From Pseudobdellovibrionaceae bacterium (GTDB lineage Bacteria > Bdellovibrionota > Bdellovibrionia > Bdellovibrionales > JAMPXM01), in assembly GCA_947462815.1 (NCBI GenBank), contig CANHQR010000006.1, positions 1 to 64,000 on the forward strand: 64,000 nucleotides of DNA, read 5' to 3'. Both the position numbers and the translations under genes were made by a program. Within the stretch, counting starts at the first letter, position 1, and each line of letters opens with the position of its first letter. The notes beneath the pieces were generated by a model that was given only the letters and a program-made list of their open reading frames with translations, ran no database searches and was not told the origin of the DNA. Shown here piece after piece: positions 51,922-60,221 of this stretch.

Positions 51922-52767
51922 ATGATCGTCGCCCCGCGCCTGACACAGAAACTTCAGCAGCGTCGCATCTATGTCCGTGCGCTACTGTTTATTTGCCTGC
52001 TGCTGGCCTCTTCACTGATCATTTCGCTTCTCTCGCTCTCAGCTCAGGCTCAGACACAGAGCTCGACCACCGAGGGCGTCACACTCGAGACCTCGCGACG
52101 CAGCTTTTGTCAGCTTCGCGAATTCCGTTTGTTGAATTCGAGCTCGATCGGCTCCGCCGTCAAAGCGATCGCCGCTCTCGATACGCGCGGCGAGGCTCGC
52201 TTCCTACGTAGGATTCCCGAACTTTGTCCCGGCGCACGCACGCAACACGAAGCCCAGCTCCTCACTTTCCTACGTGCGAGCCTCGTGAGCGCCAATCTGA
52301 ACGAAGACATGGGTGTCCGCAATTTACTCGATATCCTCGGCACTCAGGGGCTCAAAGAAATTACGCCCTCAGCCTTGGCCACTCAGTTAATCATGGCCGT
52401 TGCTGAGCTTCGCCAGTGGGAGAAGTCGCCAAGAGAACTCGCACAGCTTCGCCGGAATCCCGCCCAATTCGAGCAGTTGATGCGAGATGCGAGTCCCATG
52501 GCCGAGAGCACGGCGGCGCAACGCGATCGACTCATCAATGGTGATCGCGGGAGTTTGACAGAATCTTCGGCGCAATCGAGTTCGACTCTCCCCGGCCTGG
52601 CGGGATCGACTCGACAGCCGGTACTTCCCGGTCGAAGTGATCAAGAGATGCACCGAAGTCGTGAGCTAGGAGCTCGCTTGAACGCAGGTCCGAGCGCCCT
52701 TCGCCGCGAGGTTTGCGAGCAAGCGAAGCAAGCCGGTCGCTTGCCCTCTGAAACTGACTGCGAATAA
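51922..52767 (+). CDS. exported protein of unknown function
   Basis: A 281-residue protein; ATG at 51922 follows GAGGAA. Basic N-region then a long hydrophobic segment (ALLFICLLLASSLIISLLSL) ending SAQAQT: signal peptide or anchor. The mature part is mainly helical: SFCQLREFRLLNSSSIGSA, FLRRIPELCPGARTQHEAQL, then a disordered Ser/Arg-rich stretch (about 200-255), and ends with REVCEQAKQAGRLPSETDC. Four Cys suggest two disulfides. No family recognised. Its stop is 10 bp from the stop of the convergent recombinase gene. Confidence 0.6.
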   Translation: MIVAPRLTQKLQQRRIYVRALLFICLLLASSLIISLLSLSAQAQTQSSTTEGVTLETSRRSFCQLREFRLLNSSSIGSAVKAIAALDTRGEARFLRRIPELCPGARTQHEAQLLTFLRASLVSANLNEDMGVRNLLDILGTQGLKEITPSALATQLIMAVAELRQWEKSPRELAQLRRNPAQFEQLMRDASPMAESTAAQRDRLINGDRGSLTESSAQSSSTLPGLAGSTRQPVLPGRSDQEMHRSRELGARLNAGPSALRREVCEQAKQAGRLPSETDCE

Positions 52768-52777
52768 TTTTTGAGAC

Positions 52778-53698
52778 TTAAGAAATCGATTTATCCGTCG
52801 AGAGCGGATGATGGGAAATCGCCTCGACCAAGGCGGGAGTGGCCACGCTCGTGTAAATCTGCGTGGTTTGGATCGAAGCATGCCCCAGCAAAATTTGAAT
52901 GCTGCGCAGATCAGCTCCCGATTCGAGCAGCGCCGTTGCGCAGCCGTGACGAAAGCGATGCGGGTGAACCGTCTCCGCAAAACCCGCCGCCTCAGACCAG
53001 CTGGCGAGCCAACGCCACACATCGACGCGTGAAGGACGATGGCCTCGATCATTCAGGAGCAGAGCTTCCGCTTCACCCGTCTTGCGCACAAGCTCTGGGC
53101 GGATGCGCTGCAAGTACGTGCGAAGCTCATCGGCTAGGCCTTGAGTGAGTGGAACGGCCCGCTCTTTATCGCCTTTCCCGAGGATCGAGAGCCAAGAATC
53201 GGTGTCATGAAAGTCGCGCAGATTCAAACCGCACAACTCACTCACGCGACAGCCCAAGCCGTAGAGCAGATAAAGTGTGAGCCGATTTCGGCCGCGACGG
53301 ACGGGATCCTCGACGCTTTCGGCAGCGGCCAACAATTGATCGAACTCGGTCGGTAAGAGAGGCTTCGGCAGACCCGCCTTCACCTTCGGCGGGCGAAGCT
53401 CTTTCAATTCGGGTGCTGTAAAGCCTTGAGCCTCGCAAAATCGAAAATAGGTTCTGAGCGAAGAGATGACGCGAGCCTGCGAACGTGTCGAAAGCCCCTG
53501 CTCCTTCATGAACTGATAGAAGCCCGAAACACTCTGATTCTTGGCCCGATAGGCCTCCCAGAGTTCGAGGTCGCGGCGATAGGCCATGACGGTGTTGTGA
53601 GAACGACCTCGCACATGTTGTAGGTCATCGAAAAACTCCACCCACAAACGCAAGGCCGGCCGATCCATCGACGTGTTCCATGACTCGCGAGATGACAT
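52778..53698 (-). CDS. XerC/XerD-type tyrosine recombinase
   Basis: A 306-residue recombinase with the usual two domains: an N-terminal SAM-like core-binding domain (WVEFFDDLQHVRGRSHNTVMAY in part) and the catalytic domain with all residues: Arg in YGLGCRVSELCGL, Lys in LGKGDKERAVPL, His-Arg in HPHRFRHGCAT, His in LLGHASIQTT, and the nucleophile Tyr in IYTSV. Length and motifs match chromosome-dimer resolvases XerC/XerD acting at dif rather than phage integrases. Which of the two cannot be fixed without the genome. ATG at 53698 gives the family length. A terminator separates it from the upstream lipoprotein gene. Confidence 0.9.
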   Translation of the reverse strand: MSSRESWNTSMDRPALRLWVEFFDDLQHVRGRSHNTVMAYRRDLELWEAYRAKNQSVSGFYQFMKEQGLSTRSQARVISSLRTYFRFCEAQGFTAPELKELRPPKVKAGLPKPLLPTEFDQLLAAAESVEDPVRRGRNRLTLYLLYGLGCRVSELCGLNLRDFHDTDSWLSILGKGDKERAVPLTQGLADELRTYLQRIRPELVRKTGEAEALLLNDRGHRPSRVDVWRWLASWSEAAGFAETVHPHRFRHGCATALLESGADLRSIQILLGHASIQTTQIYTSVATPALVEAISHHPLSTDKSIS

Positions 53699-53752
53699 GC
53701 AGAAATCAGAACAGAACTCAGGCGCGGACGCAACTTCCGTCAGCCGAAAAAG

Positions 53753-53791
53753 AAAACGGCGGTACCGAGCCCATCTCGATACCGCCGTTTT
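53753..53791 (-). terminator. Rho-independent terminator, possibly bidirectional
   Basis: A perfect 12-bp stem (AAAACGGCGGTA / TACCGCCGTTTT) with a 15-nt loop. On the minus strand it is followed by CTTTTT and ends the lipoprotein gene at 53833; the plus strand also has a T-run. Confidence 0.88.
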
Positions 53792-53832
53792 TGGAAGGGG
53801 GATTGGGGACAAAAGACTAACCGAACACGAAA

Positions 53833-54471
53833 TTAGAGAGAAAAGATGAACTCGTCGGGATACATACATCCCGCCATCGAATTCACCTGGGCGAAACCAT
53901 TGAGCGAAAAGGGGAACTGACGTCCATCGATTCCGACAGCTGCTGGCATCGCCGAATTCAACCAATTGTTGAAGAGATTCAGAGTCAACTGCGTGGGACC
54001 ATTAGCTTGCAGCTGTAGATTCCAAAAGCTCTGCATGTTCCACTGACCGGGCACCAACGTGTTGACCGAGTAGTCACCAGCAGGAATGTTGCAAATCGTG
54101 TTTTGCGTCGCCTGGCGAACCCGTAAAGTTCCGACGGCCACTACTCTGCCTGAGTAAGAGGGAATTACCCCTGCCATGACTTGACCGGGCTGCTGCAAAT
54201 AGGCCGATTCGCCTCGGAACTCCAAAGTGATCTCAGCCTTCAACACTCCACCTGAGTAGTGGCGACCGACTGCCGACGCGAGCAACGACGTGTTCCTCGG
54301 GCAGTTCACACAAGCTGGGTTGACAGCTCCCGGACCCGTTGCGGGTCCACCACCGTTATTCTTTGAACCGCAGGCCGTGAAGACCATGGCCGAGGCCACC
54401 GCGAGCATCGAGAGCGCGCTTCCCTTCATCCACCAGCGGAGATTCTGCCACCAAGGTCTAAAGTGTTTCAT
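53833..54471 (-). CDS. lipoprotein of unknown function
   Basis: A 212-residue lipoprotein; ATG at 54471 follows AGGGAG by 6-7 nt. Lipobox FTAC after the helix GSALSMLAVASAMV. A Gly/Asn/Pro linker with CVNC (NPACVNCPRN) follows, then a beta-rich domain (LKAEITLEFRGESAYLQQPG, LRVRQATQNTICNIPAGDYSV, LQLQANGPTQLTLNLF). No family recognised. The neighbouring upstream lipoprotein has the same architecture (lipobox, Cys-containing Gly/Pro linker, one globular beta domain), so the two may work together. Confidence 0.65.
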   Translation of the reverse strand: MKHFRPWWQNLRWWMKGSALSMLAVASAMVFTACGSKNNGGGPATGPGAVNPACVNCPRNTSLLASAVGRHYSGGVLKAEITLEFRGESAYLQQPGQVMAGVIPSYSGRVVAVGTLRVRQATQNTICNIPAGDYSVNTLVPGQWNMQSFWNLQLQANGPTQLTLNLFNNWLNSAMPAAVGIDGRQFPFSLNGFAQVNSMAGCMYPDEFIFSL

Positions 54472-54532
54472 GACAAGCTCCCTTCCCATTTCCTTACATC
54501 AGTCTTTTTCAAATCGAGTCTTCGGACAGATC

Positions 54533-55321
54533 TCACAATCCTGCAGCCGCGCGAGACAAGCCCACAAAGTCCCCAAGTTTCTGATAGTTCACCGTGCGAG
54601 TTTCACCTTTGTTGTTCGGAAACAAGCTCGACGTCATACTGACAGTTCCGCCTGGACCACCGGGCACGATGAAGGTGCGGCAGTCATAGGGACCATACGT
54701 GATCTGCCAGCACATCAAATTCGGACCCTGGAGCGGGTTGTTCGGATATCCGTTATCAAAGTTCTGGAAATAAACCGATCCACCGACAAACGTTGCGGGT
54801 GTGCCGTCACCTGTGTTGACGGTCTTATCGATCACCAAAACCACAGCTCCGTACTGATCTTGGAAAAAGCCCTTGTACACTGGCGTGGAGTTGTGGCTCA
54901 CCCAACCGTTGTACGATTCATTCGTTACACCCGAGTAAGGATGGACGACACCCAAGCCGGCCTCGATCACCCGACCGCCATCCACAAAGCTGAGCACCAC
55001 AACATCCGACTTGCGATTGATATCGATGTTGATTCGCACCTGCTGCGGATTGTTGGGATGCGAATTGTAGAACATCTGCGCCAACGCACCCGCTGAGGCT
55101 GTGAGAGTTGCGGTTGCACCGGAGTAGGTGTCGCCACCACCGCCACCGCCGCCTCCACCAGGAGGAGGAGTTGGCAATGTGCCGCCGGGACCGGGATCAC
55201 AGGCGCCGCGTGAGCAGTCGAGTGTGACCGGCGGAGGAACATTGGCCGTCGCGGGCTTGCTCTCTTTCGCGCAGCCGGACAACGCCAGCAGTGCGGTACA
55301 GAGTAAAGTTGCGCGTTTCAT
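54533..55321 (-). CDS. lipoprotein with poly-glycine linker
   Basis: A 262-residue lipoprotein with lipobox LALSGC (residue 17). The linker is Pro/Gly-rich with two Cys (LDCSRGACDPGPGG) and a run of nine Gly; the globular part (about 70-262) is beta-rich with DVVVLSFVDGGRVIEAGLGV and a probable disulfide pair (LMCWQITYGPYDCRTF). No family recognised. First of two consecutive lipoprotein genes (62-bp gap), ended by one terminator, hence likely co-transcribed. The 284-bp spacer behind it (55322-55605) shows nothing specific. Confidence 0.65.
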   Translation of the reverse strand: MKRATLLCTALLALSGCAKESKPATANVPPPVTLDCSRGACDPGPGGTLPTPPPGGGGGGGGGDTYSGATATLTASAGALAQMFYNSHPNNPQQVRINIDINRKSDVVVLSFVDGGRVIEAGLGVVHPYSGVTNESYNGWVSHNSTPVYKGFFQDQYGAVVLVIDKTVNTGDGTPATFVGGSVYFQNFDNGYPNNPLQGPNLMCWQITYGPYDCRTFIVPGGPGGTVSMTSSLFPNNKGETRTVNYQKLGDFVGLSRAAAGL

Positions 55322-55605
55322 GACTCATCCCCGTTTCTCGGTCTGTTGGTCGACCGCCACCTTCCGCTGGACTTGAAATGCGAAGGCAGTGCCGAGCGCC
55401 TCAGGACGAGAGCCTTGCGAACAAAGTCACGAAACCTCTGGAGAATTGGCGAAGTGTCTCAAAGTGAGACAGCTCAAGAAGGATTACAGGGTGACCATTT
55501 GTGCTCGAGAATGTGTCAAAGTGCGCCAAAAAGCGGCTCCGAACACTCTAAATCAGGGAAAGTTTCCAGGGGGCTTGTCTCCTCCAATCGACGAGGAGAA
55601 GGAGC

Positions 55606-56913
55606 CTATTCCAACTCAGGACTTAAGGTCGCCAATGAGCCTTCGACAGGAGGGCGGATCGCGTAGTCGGGATAGTAGTGAGCCAAAATCTGCTCAGCCG
55701 TCTTCCCTTTCTCTGCCAGGTGCCGAGCCCCCCACTGACATAGCCCCACTCCATGGCCAAACCCGCGACCATTAAACTGCACGCCCGAGGCCTCACCTTC
55801 GATGCTAAATTCCTGCATCTCAAAGCGCGTACTCTTCAGCGCACCATACCCCAGTGCAGAGCGCAGACGCTCGCCGCTCAAATCCACGAGACGACCGTCT
55901 TTCAATTTCGCCCGCATTCGGCGTGCACGCGAACTCGCGTCGCGCTCCGCAATAGAAATTGAAATGAGCTCATCGCCCGGTTTCAAAACTCCCTCGCGCT
56001 TGAGCTCACGCGCGATCACCGCGAGACTGCGCACCAAACTCCAACGAGCTTTGGGGTTTTGCGGGCAAGCCGCATCTTGAGTCGTGCCTCCGAAATGTCC
56101 TCCGCCCCAGACGTCCACCGTACGCGCCGTCGCTCCTCCGCAATCCGAGTGATAAAACGCCATCGCCACATGGCCTTGCTGATCCACCAAGACACGACCC
56201 TTGGTTTCCTCCACAGCCTGTCGCGAGCGCGTCGCCACATGCTGATGTTCGAAGACTTGATCGAGAATCGTCGACTTGAGTTCCGGCGAGAGGCCAAAGC
56301 GGCCCCGATCGGCCAAGCGCGCCAACGTGAAGCTTCGCACAGCGATGGCTTGGGCCTTGAGCATCTCCATCGGCCAATTCGCCGGGGCCTCACTCGACAC
56401 TACACCGGCCACGTAGCGCTCGAGATCGAAGAGCCCGACCACGTCGGTCTCGCGACCGACAGCACCGCGCAAAATCATGCGCTCGGGAGCCTTTTCGTCG
56501 GCAAGACGAAGCTTCTCGCCGCGGATCTCGACTTCATGGCCGGAGGCCTCGGCCAACACAACACCTGTCGAGGCATCGAGAAGATGCCAGAGAGGGCGAC
56601 CATCGGAGCGTGAAAATCGAGCGCGAAAACGCCGCGCTGTGGCCTGGGAAAACTTGTGCTCGGCAAACTCTAAGCGTTCCGCGCGCAAACTCAACTCATG
56701 ACTGCGATGGGCTTTGAGGTGCACACGAATCGCAGACTCAGGCGGCGCAGCACTCTCTGGCGCGATGGCGGCGCAAGCTTCGCCGATGCTCCATGCCGCG
56801 ACAAAGACCAGAAACAAAGGCATCGCAACGATCGCGCGAGCGAGGGCCGCGGGCTGCACTCGGCGCGCAGCCTGTGAAAATTCGTGATGAAAGATCGAGT
56901 CTGCAAGTCCCAC
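55606..56913 (-). CDS. SpoIID/LytB domain protein
   Basis: A 435-residue exported protein. GTG at 56913 directly follows the slipin stop; the signal helix is AIVAMPLFLVFVAAWSIGEACAA. Residues about 170-400 are the SpoIID/LytB domain: VGLFDLERYVAGVVSSEAPANWPMEMLKAQAIAVRSF (in parts), AFYHSDCGGATARTVDVWGG and GRGFGHGVGLCQWGARHLAEKG. The catalytic Glu of SpoIID lies in the segment SSEAP. Sporulation SpoIID is a lytic transglycosylase cutting denuded glycan; non-sporulating diderms use relatives in wall turnover or, in predators, possibly on prey or own peptidoglycan. Third gene of the NfeD-slipin operon. Confidence 0.88.
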   Translation of the reverse strand: MGLADSIFHHEFSQAARRVQPAALARAIVAMPLFLVFVAAWSIGEACAAIAPESAAPPESAIRVHLKAHRSHELSLRAERLEFAEHKFSQATARRFRARFSRSDGRPLWHLLDASTGVVLAEASGHEVEIRGEKLRLADEKAPERMILRGAVGRETDVVGLFDLERYVAGVVSSEAPANWPMEMLKAQAIAVRSFTLARLADRGRFGLSPELKSTILDQVFEHQHVATRSRQAVEETKGRVLVDQQGHVAMAFYHSDCGGATARTVDVWGGGHFGGTTQDAACPQNPKARWSLVRSLAVIARELKREGVLKPGDELISISIAERDASSRARRMRAKLKDGRLVDLSGERLRSALGYGALKSTRFEMQEFSIEGEASGVQFNGRGFGHGVGLCQWGARHLAEKGKTAEQILAHYYPDYAIRPPVEGSLATLSPELE

Positions 56914-57663
56914 TTAGGACTTATTCGACGTCATCGCCTTCAACAAATCAATAGGCACGGGAAAGATAATCGTGCGCGTGTTGTCGTTGTTGGAGATCTC
57001 CGACAGTGTTTGCAAGTAAGCCAACTGCAAAGCCGAGGGCGAAGCCGCCAACTTATTGGAAGCTTCAGCCAGCTTTTCAGCTCGCTGCAATTCACCTTCG
57101 GCCGAGATCAATTTGGCGCGGCGTTCGCGCTCGGCTTCAGCCTGGCGAGCGATGGCCGACTGCATCTCTTTGGGGAGGTCGATGTTCTTAACTTCGACAG
57201 CGGAAACTTTGACACCCCAAGGCTCAGTCTGCTTGTCGATCAACTCTTGCAGGCGAAGGTTAATCTTCTCGCGCTGATCCAAAATCTCATCCATCTGAAA
57301 TTGACCCAAGACACTTCGCAATGTCGTCTGCGCCAGCTGGCTCGTCGCGTACAAGTAGTCCGTCACTTTCGAGATCGCTTGCTCGGCATCCGTCACACGA
57401 AAGTAAACGACCGCATTCACCTTGAGCGAAATGTTATCTTGCGTGATCACATCTTGAGGCGGCACATCCATGGTCACGGTTCGCAAATCGACGCGATAAA
57501 GTCGGTCAATGAAGGGGATGACAAAGACCAAACCCGGTCCGCGCGCCCCCACGCTTCGTCCCAGTCGCAAGATCACGCCTTTTTCCCATTCGCTCAAAAC
57601 TTTGATTGCCGAAAACATCAACGAAGCGCCAAACACCAGCGCGAACATCAAAAGTGAACCCAT
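56914..57663 (-). CDS. slipin (stomatin-like SPFH/band 7 protein)
   Basis: A 249-residue slipin: one N-terminal membrane hairpin ([17 protein letters not shown]), then [36 protein letters not shown] (in parts) and the coiled-coil [20 protein letters not shown] region that ends SPFH domains. ATG at 57663 has GAGGAG 8 nt upstream. Slipins assemble microdomain-scaffolding rings and are cleaved or regulated by the NfeD partner, whose gene ends 30 bp upstream. Confidence 0.93.
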   Translation of the reverse strand: MGSLLMFALVFGASLMFSAIKVLSEWEKGVILRLGRSVGARGPGLVFVIPFIDRLYRVDLRTVTMDVPPQDVITQDNISLKVNAVVYFRVTDAEQAISKVTDYLYATSQLAQTTLRSVLGQFQMDEILDQREKINLRLQELIDKQTEPWGVKVSAVEVKNIDLPKEMQSAIARQAEAERERRAKLISAEGELQRAEKLAEASNKLAASPSALQLAYLQTLSEISNNDNTRTIIFPVPIDLLKAMTSNKS

Positions 57664-57693
57664 CTTCACATCTCCTCGTTCAAGTTGAAAACC

Positions 57694-59049
57694 TTAGACC
57701 TTTGTAACTTTGAGTTTGAGTCCTTCACGACCGACGACCTTCACCGCGTCGCCGATCGCGAGTATCGAGTCGCACTCCACTTGCCAGATCTCTCCACGCA
57801 GCTCGACCGAGCCCTGTCGCGAGGCGATTCCTCCGCCCGATTTCACTTCATTGATTTGAACCGTCATACCAGTGAAATCATCTTCGGCGAGACTGCCCCT
57901 TCGACGGCGCACCGGTGCAAACACAAAGTAGCCAAACGCCAACAGCGTGATGCCGAACACAGCTGGCACACCCAGAGAGAGCCAAGGCGAGAGTTGAAGT
58001 CCTCCGCTGGCGGGATCAAACAAAAATACTGAGCCGATGCCGATGGCGATAATGCCGCCCACACCCAACGCGCCAAAACTCGGGATGAAAGCTTCCGCAA
58101 TGAGAAATCCGACGCCCAAGCCAATGAGGCCCACCCCCCCCCACCCCACATCGAGCTTATGGAAGGCGACGAGCGAAATGATCAGCAGCACGGCTCCGGC
58201 AACACCAGGAACCGTCGCGCCCGGATGTGTGATCTCAAAGTAGAGAAGTCCAAGCGCCGCGAGAAAAAGTAAATACGCCAGTTCGGGGTCAGCAAACAGA
58301 CTCAGTGCCTTTTCTCGTAGATCCTTCTGCAGTCTCTCAACAGGAAGCGGTGAGAGATCCTGAAGTACGAGCTTCTGATCATTGGGCATGGCGACACTTC
58401 GCCCTTGCGAGCGCTGCAGGAATTCTTCGCGACTAGCGACCACGAGATCCAGCCCCCCCGCGCGAAGTGCCGCTTCCGCGTCCAGACTCTGCGCCTCGGT
58501 GACGATCTTCTCGGCGAACTCGACACTGCGACCACGAAGTTTCGCGAGACCCGCCGAAAAACTGCGCGTGTCCTCCACCATTTTTTTTCGCAGATCATCC
58601 GAGAGCACTTGCCCATTGCCTAAAATCGGCGTTGCCGCTCCGAGGTTCGTCGCACGCACGGCACCGGCCACATGACAGGCCTGAAGGATCAATGCTCCCG
58701 CACTGCCCGCATGCCCTCCCGCCGGAGCCACAAGGCACAACACCGGGCGAGGCGAAGCTAGAATTCGCTCTACAATTCGGCGCGTGGTCTCCAAAGACCC
58801 ACCCGGCGTATTGATCTCAAGAAGCAAAGCCTCACAGCCCTTGATCTCTGCCTGACGCTCACCACGCTCGATGAAGTCCAAAGTTGCCGCGGTGATCGCC
58901 CCTTGCACTGGAATCTCGTAAACACAGTTGGCCCGCGCCAAACTTTCGCCGAAGAGAGTCAGACCGAACATCAAGTTGAGAGCCCATGCTCGACGTCCAT
59001 TGATTTTGGTCCAAAGCTTCTTGATCAGGTCGCTGCGCCCCAAAACCAC
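57694..59049 (-). CDS. NfeD family membrane serine protease
   Basis: A 451-residue long-type NfeD. GTG at 59049, with GGGAGG 4 nt upstream, gives a proper signal peptide (KKLWTKINGRRAWALNLMFG..ARA); an upstream TTG at 59115 is less likely. ClpP-like protease domain: LLLEINTPGGSLETTRRIVERI, with nucleophile region PAGGHAGSAGALILQACHVA (Ser) and a catalytic Lys near DLRKKMVEDTRSF. Four to five membrane helices follow, then the OB-fold C-terminal domain (GMTVQINEVKSGGG to VKVVGREGLKLKV). NfeD proteins cleave slipin C-termini; the slipin gene is next in the operon. Confidence 0.93.
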   Translation of the reverse strand: MVLGRSDLIKKLWTKINGRRAWALNLMFGLTLFGESLARANCVYEIPVQGAITAATLDFIERGERQAEIKGCEALLLEINTPGGSLETTRRIVERILASPRPVLCLVAPAGGHAGSAGALILQACHVAGAVRATNLGAATPILGNGQVLSDDLRKKMVEDTRSFSAGLAKLRGRSVEFAEKIVTEAQSLDAEAALRAGGLDLVVASREEFLQRSQGRSVAMPNDQKLVLQDLSPLPVERLQKDLREKALSLFADPELAYLLFLAALGLLYFEITHPGATVPGVAGAVLLIISLVAFHKLDVGWGGVGLIGLGVGFLIAEAFIPSFGALGVGGIIAIGIGSVFLFDPASGGLQLSPWLSLGVPAVFGITLLAFGYFVFAPVRRRRGSLAEDDFTGMTVQINEVKSGGGIASRQGSVELRGEIWQVECDSILAIGDAVKVVGREGLKLKVTKV

Positions 59050-59205
59050 CAAGCCTCCCGTGCCCCGCTGCTCTTGAATTTCCTGGGGGAAACATTCCCC
59101 CGAAACCGCCCGCAATCATGCGGAGGCCCAAAACCAGCGGCTCGAGAAACTCTATTCGCTGGACTTTAGGCTAAACAAATCAGATGCAACGCAATATGAA
59201 GCAAA

Positions 59206-59751
59206 TCACGTTCGCTTAAACGAAGCACAGGCCGAGCGGATTTCCGCCCATGCTTGTTTTTTAAGCGCCGGACTCTGAAACAGCTCGGCCAATGAAGGCA
59301 GGAGGCGAAGCTGCGATCCCCAGCGCCCTGAGGCCTGAGAGTCCGCTCCAAATCCGATAATCACATCATTCGAAGCCAAGGCGGAAAGATCCGTCTCCTC
59401 GGCACACCAGTGAAGATGGGGAGGCGACGGGTTGGGCCACTGAGGAGCCTTTGCCGGATCAGCCAACGGCGCGGTCACCACCAGTTGCGCGATCGCTTGC
59501 TCCAATTTTTCAGCCATCTCTCGCAACTTAAGAAGATGTGCACTCGGCCTTTTGAGGTGCCCTCCACAATCCCAAAGCCAGATCCTCGGCGCCGAGCTCT
59601 CCAGGTTGCCAGAAGCACTGGCCGACACACTGGCCGACACACTGCTCGATGCACGAACTGAACTTCGCGAGGCGTCGATGACTAAGACTTCAGTCGAGAG
59701 GCGCTCCACACCTAAGACGCGCTCCAAATAGTTTTGTAGATCAGCTCGCAT
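59206..59751 (-). CDS. hypothetical protein with Ser/Ala repeat
   Basis: A 181-residue protein without signal peptide or known domain. It begins like a folded domain (LQNYLERVLGVERLSTEVLVIDAS), passes a Ser/Val/Ala linker produced by a 12-bp tandem repeat (CACTGGCCGACA, plus strand 59616-59651), then RIWLWDCGGHLKRPSAHLLKLREMAEKLE and a hydrophobic alpha/beta part (LVVTAPLADPA, VIIGFGADSQ). The layout is reminiscent of small DNA-replication or partner proteins with a nucleotide-like fold, but I cannot name it. Could be a DNA polymerase III psi-like or uracil-glycosylase-relative; both are guesses. Confidence 0.5.
   Translation of the reverse strand: MRADLQNYLERVLGVERLSTEVLVIDASRSSVRASSSVSASVSASASGNLESSAPRIWLWDCGGHLKRPSAHLLKLREMAEKLEQAIAQLVVTAPLADPAKAPQWPNPSPPHLHWCAEETDLSALASNDVIIGFGADSQASGRWGSQLRLLPSLAELFQSPALKKQAWAEIRSACASFKRT
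59616..59651. repeat. 12-bp tandem repeat inside a coding region
   Basis: Three 12-bp units (two identical CACTGGCCGACA, one diverged CACTGCTCGATG). In frame, adding four-residue SVSA-type units to the hypothetical protein on the minus strand. Confidence 0.8.
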
Positions 59752-59919
59752 GCGCTGGTCATAACCAGCTGTTGCCGGCGCGGCAAATTTTTCCTCTCGA
59801 GTTCAAGACCCACTGCGCCGAAAGAGACTTTGTGCAGGATGGCGAGCGACCGCCGAAGGATTCGGTGAGCTTCGAGCCAGGCACGAGCTTCTTTGACTCA
59901 GCAGCCAGCAGGAGGACAC

Positions 59920-60210
59920 ATGGCCAACGACAACATCACAGGACGAGCTCCCGTAATTCCGACATCCGATGAAACGCCGCTAGAAGCGCGAATTTTGGAG
60001 GCGTCTCAAGCCGCCGGCGATTCTCCGATCAATCGCCGCGAGGAATTCCTTCGCGATCAAACACAATGCTGCCTATGCGGCGAGGCTTTGACGTTCACTC
60101 ACAAAATTGAAATGAGCGAAGAGCCCATCCCGAAAATGCTCATGCGAGAAGAAGCCCATTGCCCCACTTGCCGAATTCCCTTGCGACGCGAGCGTCACGC
60201 CATTCAGTAA
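59920..60210 (+). CDS. small zinc-ribbon-like protein
   Basis: A 96-residue protein; ATG at 59920 follows AGGAGG by 4 nt, an ideal site, so it is surely translated. Two CxxC pairs (QCCLCGEALTF and HCPTCRIPLR) separated by about 35 residues form a probable structural zinc ribbon, after a disordered, acidic N-terminus. No signal peptide; cytoplasmic. No named family. The TPR lipoprotein gene starts 11 bp downstream, so the two may be co-transcribed. Confidence 0.75.
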   Translation: MANDNITGRAPVIPTSDETPLEARILEASQAAGDSPINRREEFLRDQTQCCLCGEALTFTHKIEMSEEPIPKMLMREEAHCPTCRIPLRRERHAIQ

Positions 60211-60221
60211 GGGTCTCCCGC

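Noticed and set aside
49730-53698. tRNA-Cys plus tyrosine recombinase as an integrated mobile element
   Set aside because: The recombinase has XerC/D length and motifs, sits 3 kb from the tRNA among ordinary genes, and I find no duplicated tRNA 3' end.
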